Origin: Caenimonas sp. SL110
GTDB lineage: Bacteria > Pseudomonadota > Gammaproteobacteria > Burkholderiales > Burkholderiaceae_C
Assembly (NCBI RefSeq): GCF_001044395.1
Contig: NZ_JANU01000033.1
Coordinates: 1-37,043, forward strand
Direction: 5' to 3'
DNA length: 37,043 nt
In this document: piece by piece, positions 27,401 to 36,400 of the stretch
Layout of the letters: each line of letters begins with the position of its first letter
How positions within the stretch are numbered: position 1 is the stretch's first letter
The notes under the pieces: generated by a model
The model's database searches: none
What the model was told of the DNA's origin: nothing
What the model saw: the letters and a program-made list of their open reading frames with translations, nothing else
Made by a program: the position numbers and the translations under genes

Positions 27401-29101
27401 GTTGAAGCCGAGGTCGGTGCCGGTGGAGTGGCCGCCATTAATCGTGTCGTTGCCCGGGCCGCCGCGAAAGATCTCGTTCATCGCGCGGTTGGTGCCGGAG
27501 ATGAAGTCGCTGAAGCTCGATCCCACGACCTGCTCGATGTCGATCAGCACGTCGTTGCCGCCGCCGCCCGCGGAATTGCCTGCCGTGCCGGCGGCACCCA
27601 GGACCACAGTGACAGCGGAGCCGGCGTCGCCGTAATAGGCGGCGTCGTATTCGGAGTTGATGTTCGCCGTGTTGGACAGCGACAGGTTGGCGCCGCCGTC
27701 GAGTGTGTCGTTGCCCGAGCCGCCGCGCAGGAAGTCCTGGCCTGCACCGCCCGAGACGCTGTCATTGCCGCCCCGGGCCTCGATGTCATTGGCCGCGCCG
27801 TCGCCAACAATGGTGTCGCCGGATTCCGAACCACGAACATTCTCGATGCCGATGAGTTGATCGGTGCCGCCCCAGCCGTCGCTGGCCGTGCCTGTTGCCA
27901 GATTCACGTTGACGCCGGCCGGCGAGTTCTGGAAGTTCACCCGGTCGGTGCCGCCAAAGCCATTGATCGTGTCGTCGTCGCCCAGGCCCTCGAACGACTC
28001 GAAACCGGCCGTACTGCTTCCGCGCAAGGTGTCTGCAAAGTGCGAGCCGCGCGCTTCCTCGATGCTGATCAGCGTATCGGTGCCGCCGAATCCATCCAGC
28101 GCCGAGCCGGTGCTCGTGCCGCCGAGCAAGACGCTCACCGGATTCGGACTTGAGCTGTAGGACACACGGTCGTATCCGGCCCCGCCGTCGATCAGGTCGT
28201 TGCCGCCGTAGCCGGTGAAACCTTCGAAACCGTCGGTCGCCCCCGACCCATTGGCGGGGTTCCCACCGGTCAGCGTGTCCGAAAGCGCAGAGCCCAAGAC
28301 CAGCTCAATGCCCGAGAAGAGATCCGAGTTGCCCCAGTTGTCGATGGCCAGACCGGTCGCCAGATTGACGTTCACGCCAATACCTATCGGCGGCGGCCCG
28401 TTGTCGAAGGTGTCGTCCTGGTAGCTCAACTGGTCGAAGCCCGCACCGCCGACGATCACGTCGTTGCCACTGCCGGGCATGAAGTTGTCGTCGCCGTTAC
28501 CGCCTGTGAGCGAGTCGTTGCCGGCACGCGCGAAGACGTAGGCCGCGCTGTTGCCCAGAATCACCGTGTCGTTCAGGTAACTGGCGTGCACATTGCGGAT
28601 ACCGGTCAGCTGGTCGTTGCCCGCGCCCGGCCCGGTAGCCGTGCCGGCCAGCAGGTTGATGGTGACAGCGCCGCCATTGCCTTCGTACATCACCACATCG
28701 CTTCCACCATTGCCCACGATGGTGTCGTCTCCGAGCCCGGGGCGGAAAAAGTTGGTGCCGGTCGAGCCGGTCAGCGAGTCGTTGAACTGCGTGCCGTTGA
28801 CGGCGTCGATGCCCGAAATGGTGTCGGTGCCGCCCTGCCCATCGCTCACCGCACCGGTCGCAAGATTCACGACCACCCCAGTGAACGCGCCATCGAAGGC
28901 AACGGTGTCGAAGCCGTTGCCACCGATCAGCGTGTCGTTGCCCGAGCCGCCCTGCAGGTAGTCATCGCCTTCGCCGCCGTCGATGGAGTCGTTGCCCGAG
29001 CCGCCGCCCAGGTTGTCGTTGCCGCCAAACCCGAAGATCGTGTCGTCGTCAGGCGTGCCGAAGTAGTTGTCGATGCCCGATCCACCGTTGAAGACTGCCA
29101 T
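24395..29101 (-). CDS. Giant RTX-repeat protein with 11 long tandem units
   Basis: 1568 residues, acidic and almost free of cysteine, with no Sec or Tat signal. From the N-terminus to about residue 950 it is a tandem array of roughly 60-80-residue units: a nonapeptide calcium-binding cluster (GGxGxDxx), then VNLATGTxxG, then DTLISIExxRGS. I count 11 such units. More GGxGND repeats follow to about 1220. The C-terminus holds two copies of a 110-125-residue module (about 1227-1335 and 1438-1566) with the core AGSHSNxxFV, separated by RTX repeats. I infer export by a type I system and folding by external calcium. Start at 29101: CAGGAG is well spaced; the frame from 29146 overlaps the upstream gene. 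The gene follows its paralogue by 25 bp. Confidence 0.9.
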   Translation of the reverse strand: MAVFNGGSGIDNYFGTPDDDTIFGFGGNDNLGGGSGNDSIDGGEGDDYLQGGSGNDTLIGGNGFDTVAFDGAFTGVVVNLATGAVSDGQGGTDTISGIDAVNGTQFNDSLTGSTGTNFFRPGLGDDTIVGNGGSDVVMYEGNGGAVTINLLAGTATGPGAGNDQLTGIRNVHASYLNDTVILGNSAAYVFARAGNDSLTGGNGDDNFMPGSGNDVIVGGAGFDQLSYQDDTFDNGPPPIGIGVNVNLATGLAIDNWGNSDLFSGIELVLGSALSDTLTGGNPANGSGATDGFEGFTGYGGNDLIDGGAGYDRVSYSSSPNPVSVLLGGTSTGSALDGFGGTDTLISIEEARGSHFADTLRGSSTAGFESFEGLGDDDTINGFGGTDRVNFQNSPAGVNVNLATGTASDGWGGTDQLIGIENVRGSESGDTIVGDGAANDIEARGGNDSVSGGAGQDFLRGGSGNDTLDGGANLSLSNTANINSEYDAAYYGDAGSAVTVVLGAAGTAGNSAGGGGNDVLIDIEQVVGSSFSDFISGTNRAMNEIFRGGPGNDTINGGHSTGTDLGFNLVDYRFATGGVSVNLQLGQAFGADGHDVISGFRGLIGSEYADVLTGTNTDDHIEPRGGNDTIDGGAGADRVSYWESTSAVNVNLALGTATGGTGSDTLISIENARGSESADTITGSAASNDLQGRGGNDTIMGGAGQDTLYGGMGNDSMDGGSNDPLLGPDWVSYSAASGAINLNFATGLVTGAEGNDTISGIEGVFASSVADTLTGSNGDNVFRGNGGNDIIDGGDGKDSVDYFQASGPVVVSLVTGTSSGPDGVDTFINIERIRGSQHDDSLTGDDGDNRLRGAQGADTLDGGLGLDVADYYNSTSAVLVNLQLGTSAGGDGADTLISIEGVRGSYNHDDSLIGSTEANYMDGLAGNDTIDSGDGDDTLVGSAGNDLLDGGLGFDTAVFTGNLSEYQVLVEVGNFDLIVIGPDGIDRVRNVEALQFDNRTLVIKQGSDTEDELPGTGEADLLQGRGGDDSINGGEGDDAIYGDEGVDSIIGGEGADYLDGGTGVDTMAGGSGDDEYVVDDEDDVVVEGDGSAPDGEDAPLASSIGGGIDTVIASVNITLANFVENLVLAPGVVDLGGSGNDLSNTITGNETNNEVAGNGGDDSMDGGAGIDTATYTQSRVEYALSLLPDSYTVSATGAAADGNDSLTSFERLQFADGTWAIDMGASGGLAVKIVHTLLGAEAVAEADTIGYYLDMFDRGFNLEEVATAIVCSDRFAQAAGSHSNEAFVNEFYFNLAGALPDAATLGEFAGYLNAGLITQAGMAVIAADYTPPLPAAIRYNQGFVSTTPGTEGDDQLVAGASWDYISGREGNDLLDGVGGDDTILGGSGIDRALFHGPAASFIVSHNDFGLSVNLAGLSTAQLIDVERVSFNDYSRAYDVMSGNAGTAAKIVGAMFGLDGLADKALVGEYIAMLDAGNTYEEVTGYAAASDRFGALAGSHSNQDFVYQVWENIAGFAPPSLEVVADLIAFLDMGNTQAVFGMLAAEVDFNVLHIDLAGLAQTGVAYVPEL

Positions 29102-29126
29102 GTTCGCTGCTCCTGAAAGTTCGACT

Positions 29127-32100
29127 TCAAACCACGCTGTACTCAAGTCCCGTCAACTCAAGCGCCGGCAGGTTGACGTTGGCCAGGTTGTAGCTCACCT
29201 CTGCCGCCTGCACGGCGAACCACGCCTGGGTCTGCCCTGCTTCGATGTAGCCCACCAGCTCCGCGCGCACTTCGGGCGAAGGAAAAAAATTCGCAATGTT
29301 GTAGTACACGCGGTCCACAAAGGCTTCGTTCGTGTGCGAACCCGCCTCGCTGCCAAACCGCGTCGATGCCGCCGCCGCGCCCGCCACCTGCTCGTACGTC
29401 ATGCCGTTGTCGAGCATGCCCAGATAGGTCGCCACCAATGCCTCGTCTTGCAGCGCAGGCACACCAAAGAGCGCGCCAATGAGCTTGGCGACGGTGCCTG
29501 CGTTGCCCTCGATATCCCACGCCACTGCGAGGTCGGTGAACTGGGTGCGCTCCACCGCAACCAGCCGGTCTGTTTCAGCGCCGACCATGACTTGCAGGCC
29601 CTGGTCGTCGCGCGTCAGGATCGCCTGGCTCCTGGCCGACGCAAAGATTGCAACGTCCAGGCCCGAGCCACCATCGATCGTGTCGTGGCCCGCGTCGCCT
29701 GTCAGCGTGTCATTGCCAGCGCGGCCCGTGAGGTGATCCGCGCCCGAGGTGCCCAGCAGGAAGTTGCCGAACCCGTCACCCGCAGCAACAGATGCAGCCT
29801 GCTGCTCGAACGCGATGCCCGAAACCGAAAGCGACGCAAAGCCGATGCGCGATTCGAGCGCGTCCGTGTCCGCTGCCAGCACCGAGATGCCCGCCTGCGT
29901 CAATGCGCCCGACGCCAGCACGTCCAGCAGGAACGCCTCGAAGCCCGCGTCATGAAAGCCGGCCACGTTGAAGAACATGTGCGAGACGTAATCGGCGTTG
30001 CCGTGCGAGCCTGCCGCTTGCGCGTAGCGCGGCGACGCCAGCATCGCATCGGCCACTTCCTGGTAGGTCATGCCTGCATCGAAGAGCGCCAGGTAATGGC
30101 CGACCAGCTGCGCGTCGGAGATGGCGGATGGTCCGAACAGCGTGCCGACCAGCCGCGCCGTGAGGCCCGCATGGCCATCCATGTCCAGCGCAACCCGCGC
30201 ATCGGCGAACTGCAGCCGCTCAACCGCTGTCAACTCGTCCGCGCCCTCTGCGCCCGAGGTGACAGTGTGGGCTTCGCCTTGGGCAGCGATGGCATAGGCG
30301 CTGAGCGTATCGGCATAGATGGCGGTGTCGGTGCCTGCGCCGCCGTCGATCGAATCGTTGCCGCCTGCGCCCGTGATCGCGTTGCTGCCACTGTTACCTG
30401 CAACCGCGTTGTCCAGTGCATTGCCGATGGCGTCGATGTCGAGCGCACCGGACAAGATCAGGTTCTCGACACCATCGGTGATGGCGTAGCTCACGCTCGC
30501 GATGATGGTGTCTATGCCCGACCCGATGCCCACTTGCGGCTCGACACCCGGCATCGGGCGCGCGTCGGGGCCTTCGGTTTCAATCACGACATCGTCTTCG
30601 CTGTCCACGATGTAGGTGTCGTCGCCAGTGCCGCCGGACATGTGGTCCGCACCGGTGCCGCCATCGAGCAGGTCGATGCCACCGCCGCCTACGAGTGAAT
30701 CCGCATCTTCGTCGCCATAGAGCGCGTCGTCGCCCTGCCCGCCGTTGAGCGTGTCCGCGCCTTCCAGTCCGCGCATCAGGTCGCTGAGCGATCCACCTGC
30801 GAGCTGCTCGGGTTCTGCCGTACCGATCTGCACCGCGTAGTCCTGGTCGGCGAAGCGCAGCAGCTCGACATCGCGCACGACGTCGATGCCGTCTATCCCC
30901 TTCACAACCAGGCCACCTGCCAGTTCGGAGACCGTGTACGCGCGGAAGTCGTTGCTGAACACCGCGATGTCATCGCCAATGCCGCCATCGAGCGTGTCGT
31001 TGCCCAGGCCGCCGGTGAGCGTGTCGTTGCCGGCGAATCCGCTGATGCTGTCCTGTCCGTCGCCGCCTTGCAGCGTGTCGGGGCCATCGGTGCCGTCGAT
31101 GATGGCAAGGAACGAAACCGTGCTGACCATCTGGTCGGCCAGCGCGCCTCCGGTGCCCTGCAATCCGGTGTTGCCGTCCGAAAACGTCCAGACGATGTGC
31201 TTGTCGGCTTGCGACACAAGCACGGTGCTGGAATAGGCGATCTGGTGCATCACCGCATCGAGCAGCGCCTGCGTGGTGTTGCTGTTGAATTGCAGGGTGA
31301 GCTGGCCGCCGCCGTTCGTGACCACCGTGCCGACTTGCACCGATTGCACGACCAGGTTGTTGCCCTGGGTCAACGCCGAGAGCGAACCGCCTGCCTTGGC
31401 CGCGAAGTGATCCGACGCGATCGCGCCGCCCTCGCGCATCAAGGTCAGGGTGGTGCCCGCGTAGTTGCCGGTCATCGCATCTTTGGTTCCCAGCTGCGAG
31501 TCGAAAACCTGCACCTGCGAATCCAGCACGATGGCTTGCCCACCGAGCGTGTAGGTGTGGTTGTCAGCCGAGAACGTCGGGTCCAGGCTGCCATCGGGCA
31601 TGTAGCGCGCCATGCCCAGGTCCAGGTAGAAGCCGCCGCGACTTTGCCCGACCGCAAGGATGCGGCCATCGGGCAGGATCTCGAAGTCGTAGATCGTGTC
31701 GTCGCTGAATTCGTCGAGCTGGTCGCGCGCGAAGTCGGTGATCACCACGCCGCCAGTGCCAAACGACGGGTCGAGCGAGCCGTTGTCCAGGTAACGCACC
31801 AGCACAAAGTCCCACAGGACAAAGTTGTCCGGGGTCGCGGCATACCCACCGACGACGATCTTGCCGTCCTGCTGCATCTTGACCGTGTACGCCCCGCCGC
31901 CGGCGGCCAGGCGGGTGGTGACGACACCATCGCCGCTGAAGCTCGTGTCCAGGGAGCCATTGCTGTTCAGGCGCACGAGACCGATCTCCCATCCCTGCGG
32001 CGTTGCCGGGGTGGAGAGATAACCGGCCACCAGGATCTTCTGGTCAGGTGTCACGATCACGCTCTGGGCGCGATCGCCACCCGCGTTCGGGTAGGTGAAC

Positions 32101-33281
32101 AGGCCGCCGCTGCCGAAAGACGCATCAAGGCTGCCGTCTACATTGAACCGTGCCACCGCAACATCGCTGGATGAGCCGGTGGCACCAACCGCCACGATCT
32201 TTCCATCGGCCTGCTGCGCCAGGCTCACCGCCGCATCGGAACCCGATGGGGTGAAACTCACAGAGGCCTTGCCGTCCAGGCTGAAGCTGGTGTCCAGCGA
32301 TCCGTTTGCATGGAGGCGAACGATTGCGAAGTCACCACTGTCACCGGAGGTGAGCCGCGTCTGGCCGGCAACGACGATCTTGCCGTCCGACTGGATGATC
32401 AGCGATGCGGCGCGATCGAGCCGGGTGCTGAACGCGACCTGGGTCGTGCCGCCATCGCCAAAGCTTGTGTCGAGCGAGCCATTGGCATTGAGGCGCGCGA
32501 CAAAGATGTCCTCTGTGGCGCCGCTGGAGATGATGCCCGTCACCAGCAACTTGCCGTCGTCCTGCAGTGCGATAGCCCGGCACGATTCCCACAACGGACT
32601 GAGCGCCGTGGTGCGAAATCCGCCGGTGCCGAATGTCTCGTCCAGGCTGCCATCGGCGTTGTAGCGCGCGAGCCGGATGTCGCCGCCATTGATCTCGTCC
32701 GCATCGACGCGAAAGTTGCCCTGAACCACGAACTTGCCATCGGGCAGCACGACGACCTTGTTGGCCGCGAAGTTCATGCCGGACCGGTTCACGATCGTTC
32801 CCGGCTCCTGGGGCACGCTGAAATACGGCGCGCTGTTTGCCCCGGTGACCACGATGCTCGCCGTATCGGTTGCCGCGCTGAACTGGGGCAAGAGGATATG
32901 GTTGGACACGCCGCTTTGCTGGAACATGCCGCTCACCTGGCCGTCGCTCATGTCCCAGGCGCGAAACCGGATGAAAGCCTCGCCCGTGTCATCGCCCGAT
33001 GGCAAAAAGCGGATGCGGGCCGACGCATCGAGCACGTAACCGAAACCGCCCGATGCATACATGTTCTGCCAGTTCGCCCCGGCGTCAGTGCTGAACTGCC
33101 AGGTCCCCAGACCCACGCTCACCGAGTCGGTCACCATGATCGCTTCAACCGTGCCATCTGCGTCGGTGATGGACCCATTCACGACCAGCGCTGCGACGGT
33201 GACACCTTGAGGGTTTGTGGCGCTGGAGGCAACCGAAGGAAAAATCGGGGTCGCCGATGGGTCGAGCACGGGTTGGGCCAT
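29127..33281 (-). CDS. Giant RTX protein with seven delta-60 repeats (predicted beta-propeller)
   Basis: 1384 residues, no Sec signal. Domains in order: a Bap/cadherin-like Ig region (1 to about 155, SITDADGTVEAI and LGTWQFSTDAGANW); seven delta-60 repeats (about 170-575, each with DGKIVVxG and DGSLDxSFGxGG); a second cadherin-like region (about 580-730); RTX nonapeptides (GGDGQDSISGFAGNDTLTGG and more); and two copies of the AGSHxN module (about 1033-1150 and 1258-1373) separated by RTX repeats. The end plan equals that of the downstream gene, so the two are diverged paralogues at their 3' halves. GGAG precedes the ATG at 33281; a GTG at 33299 is less likely. It is the first gene of a two-gene operon with a good sigma-70 promoter. 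Confidence 0.9.
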   Translation of the reverse strand: MAQPVLDPSATPIFPSVASSATNPQGVTVAALVVNGSITDADGTVEAIMVTDSVSVGLGTWQFSTDAGANWQNMYASGGFGYVLDASARIRFLPSGDDTGEAFIRFRAWDMSDGQVSGMFQQSGVSNHILLPQFSAATDTASIVVTGANSAPYFSVPQEPGTIVNRSGMNFAANKVVVLPDGKFVVQGNFRVDADEINGGDIRLARYNADGSLDETFGTGGFRTTALSPLWESCRAIALQDDGKLLVTGIISSGATEDIFVARLNANGSLDTSFGDGGTTQVAFSTRLDRAASLIIQSDGKIVVAGQTRLTSGDSGDFAIVRLHANGSLDTSFSLDGKASVSFTPSGSDAAVSLAQQADGKIVAVGATGSSSDVAVARFNVDGSLDASFGSGGLFTYPNAGGDRAQSVIVTPDQKILVAGYLSTPATPQGWEIGLVRLNSNGSLDTSFSGDGVVTTRLAAGGGAYTVKMQQDGKIVVGGYAATPDNFVLWDFVLVRYLDNGSLDPSFGTGGVVITDFARDQLDEFSDDTIYDFEILPDGRILAVGQSRGGFYLDLGMARYMPDGSLDPTFSADNHTYTLGGQAIVLDSQVQVFDSQLGTKDAMTGNYAGTTLTLMREGGAIASDHFAAKAGGSLSALTQGNNLVVQSVQVGTVVTNGGGQLTLQFNSNTTQALLDAVMHQIAYSSTVLVSQADKHIVWTFSDGNTGLQGTGGALADQMVSTVSFLAIIDGTDGPDTLQGGDGQDSISGFAGNDTLTGGLGNDTLDGGIGDDIAVFSNDFRAYTVSELAGGLVVKGIDGIDVVRDVELLRFADQDYAVQIGTAEPEQLAGGSLSDLMRGLEGADTLNGGQGDDALYGDEDADSLVGGGGIDLLDGGTGADHMSGGTGDDTYIVDSEDDVVIETEGPDARPMPGVEPQVGIGSGIDTIIASVSYAITDGVENLILSGALDIDAIGNALDNAVAGNSGSNAITGAGGNDSIDGGAGTDTAIYADTLSAYAIAAQGEAHTVTSGAEGADELTAVERLQFADARVALDMDGHAGLTARLVGTLFGPSAISDAQLVGHYLALFDAGMTYQEVADAMLASPRYAQAAGSHGNADYVSHMFFNVAGFHDAGFEAFLLDVLASGALTQAGISVLAADTDALESRIGFASLSVSGIAFEQQAASVAAGDGFGNFLLGTSGADHLTGRAGNDTLTGDAGHDTIDGGSGLDVAIFASARSQAILTRDDQGLQVMVGAETDRLVAVERTQFTDLAVAWDIEGNAGTVAKLIGALFGVPALQDEALVATYLGMLDNGMTYEQVAGAAAASTRFGSEAGSHTNEAFVDRVYYNIANFFPSPEVRAELVGYIEAGQTQAWFAVQAAEVSYNLANVNLPALELTGLEYSVV

Positions 33282-33322
33282 TTCAAATGCTCCAGGCACT
33301 GTATCGAGGTGTATCGTTCGCC

Positions 33323-33351
33323 CTTATAGCCCATAGGGATGAGTTTGTCGC
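33323..33351 (-). promoter_or_regulatory. Sigma-70-type promoter of the RTX operon
   Basis: On the minus strand GCGACA (33346-33351), a 17-bp spacer, and TATAAG (33323-33328). The predicted transcript start is near 33316, giving a leader of about 35 bases. GTATCG occurs twice, 10 bp apart (33301 and 33311), between this start and the ATG and could be a regulator site. The 120-bp gap is shared with the divergent FecR-domain gene. Confidence 0.5.
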
Positions 33352-33401
33352 CACCCAATTGCCGGGAGACGGCCGCAGCTCACCCGCAGCTGGAGGACAC
33401 G

Positions 33402-36400
33402 ATGAGAATTTCTGACGTTGCGCAGGCGGTGGCGCTTTTTGCTGCCCTTGGTCCGGTGGCCGCGCTCTCGCAACCGGCTGCTGCCGCTGCGGGCGCCGAG
33501 ATCGTGCTGCTCGTGGGCAAAGGCGAAAAGCGAAACACCGAACAGGCGCCCTGGTCCGGCGCCAACGTCAACGAAAAGGTCATCGCCGGCGGCTACGTCC
33601 GCACCCTGGTCAACAGCCAGATGGGCATTTACCTGCCCGACCGCACCCAGGTGCGGCTCAACCAGAACAGCCAGCTGCAGATCAAGACGATTGCCGATGC
33701 CGCGCAGTTCAACCAGACGCAATTGCAACTGACCGCCGGCCGCGCCTGGAGCCAGGCCAAGCCGCAAACGGCTCCCGGCGGGGCCAACACAGGACAGCCC
33801 AGGGTGACAGTGCAGACGCCGACCGCGACGATGGGCGTGCGCGGCACCGACTGGGAAATCGAAGTCGCGCCCAATGGCGAGACACAGCTGGTGGTGTTGT
33901 CCGGCGTGGTCGAGATGAGCAACGACAAAGGCTCGCTCAGCGTGGGTGCAGGTGAAGCCGCCGTCGCGCGCGAAGGACAGGCGCCGGTGCGATTGACGCT
34001 GGTGAACCCTGCGGGCCGTGTGCAGTGGGTGTCGTCGTGGCGGCCGCAGCCGCGCCGCTGGGCAGGCGGCGATGCGACGCGTCATTCGCAGGCGATCGCG
34101 CGGATCGAGGCGGGCGATCATGCAGTTGCAGTGGCGCAACTCAGGCCGCTCGCAGCCGCCGATTCCACAGCCGCGTTGCTGCTTGCCGACGTGCTGCTGC
34201 ATCAGGGCGACATCGCAGGCGCGGCGAATGCGCTCACGCCGCATCGCGCATCGGGCGACGCGCGTGTCGCATCCTTGCTTGCCCGCGTGCTGGCGCGGCA
34301 AGACCAGACGGCGCAGGCGCGGCAGGTCGCTTCCGAAGGCCTCGCAAGGTCACCGCGCAACGTCGAATTGCTGCTCGCACAGGGCGAACTCGCTGCGCTC
34401 GATGGCGATGCATCTGGCGCGCGCGAGGCGTTCTCGCAGGCGCTGGCCGTCGAGCCGCGCAACGCCGATGCGTGGTACGGCATCGGCCTGATCGAATCGC
34501 AGCGCGAGAACGTGCGGCAGGCGCGTTATGCGCTGGGCGAATCGCTGAAGTCGGATGCTGCGCACTCGCAGGCCAACGCAGAACTGGCCGCAACAGAAAC
34601 ATTCGCAGGCAACCTGCAAGCCGCACGCGTGCTGTTAGAGACATTGCTCGCACGCGAGCCGGACAACTACGCCGCGCTCACATCACTGGGCGTCTACAAA
34701 CTCAAGAGCGGCCAGACGGCAGCCGCGCTCGATGACTTCCTGAAGGCGGGCCTGATCGAGCCGCGCTACACGCGTGCGTGGCTGTATGCGGGCGTGGCGT
34801 TCTATCAGCTGGGCGAAACCAGCCGCGCGCAGGAAGCATTTGCCAAGGCATCGCAACTCGATCCGCGCGATCCCCTGCCCTACATGTACCAGACGATGGC
34901 GGCAACTGATGCGCTGCAATACGGCGCGGCGATCGACTCGGCGCGCAACGCACAGCAGCGCATGCCGTTTCTCAAATCGCTCAACCAGATCGCCAGCGAC
35001 CAGAAAGGCAGCGCCAACCTCGGCAGCTCCCTGGCCGACTTCGGCATGGAGGAATGGGCCGGCTACTACGCGAACGAATCCATGTCGCCGTACTGGGGCG
35101 GCAGTCACCTGTTTTTAGCGGACAGGCAAACCGGCAAGTTCAATCGCAACTCTGAACTGTTCCAGGGCTTTCTCACCGACCCGGTTGCGTTCGGCGCGCC
35201 GACGCGGCGATCCAGCCTGGTGAGCGTGCCGGGTCACTACGCACGCGTGGACCTGATGGCCGAGCGCGGGGACTGGAAGCAGGTCGCGAGCACCGTCACA
35301 CTCAACGGCCTGTCGGTGATGCCTGCGCCCATCGCCTACTTTGCAAGCGGCGACTTCGGGCAAGCGGATGCGGTCAATACGGGCAGCTCGGCGCGCCTGC
35401 GCAATTTCACCTTGGGTCTTGGCATGAAGCCGCGTCACGACATCGGCGTGTTTGCATTCGCGACCGAGACGCGCATGAAGGGACAACTGCGTGATCCATC
35501 GCTACCCGACGACCGGCTGGTGCAGGACGAGTCGCGCGCGGACATCGGCCTGAACTTCAAGCTCACGCCGGTCAACCAGTTCTGGCTGAAGGCCGGCAGC
35601 GGCCAGCAGGCGAACCATGTGTCGGGCACGATCTTCTCGCCCGACACCGCAGCGGCGCTGAACACCGCCCTGCGCACCAACATCATCCAGCCGAACGGCC
35701 TGCTCAACGGCTTCAATGCCGACATCGCGCAACGCGATGTGCAGTTGCGTCACGCGTTCGATGCGGGCGGCAGCCAGTGGTCCTGGGGCGTCGAGCGATC
35801 ACGGCAAGAGCGGTCGGGCGGACTCACGACCACGCTGGCGCCGGTACGCATTGCCCTTGCCGAGCAATACAGCCTGCGCGCGAACGATGTCTGGGGCTCG
35901 GTGCGCCATCGCTGGGAGCAAGGCCATGAGACGCAGCTCGATCTGTTCCGCCAGCACTCGACGATTCGCCGGTCGGACTCGGATGCGCTTTTTGTTCTGC
36001 CGAACCCGAAGGCATTGGGTGCGAATACGACGAATGCGCAAAGCGACGAATCGCAGTGGAACCTGCGATTGGGCGCGCGGTTTTCACTGGCGCCGCTGCA
36101 GTCGCTTCGCGTGGTGGGCCAGCGGTGGCGCAGGCCCGCATCGGTGGGCACGCTGAGCCCGGTGGACACGCTGGGCGTCGCCGTCAACGACAGATTGCCT
36201 GCACCGGGCGGCATGTACCAGCGCACGCGCATTCAGTACGACGGCGAGTTCGGCGGCAACAGGTTCGCGCATGCATTTGCAGATCGCGAGCGCGTTGACA
36301 ACGGCCTTGCAGGACAGCGATCACCCGTGTCGGACTTCGAGCTCACACAGCTTGAAAGCCTACGCGACCGGCCGGACGTGTTCAGCGCAAAAAGCGAAAT

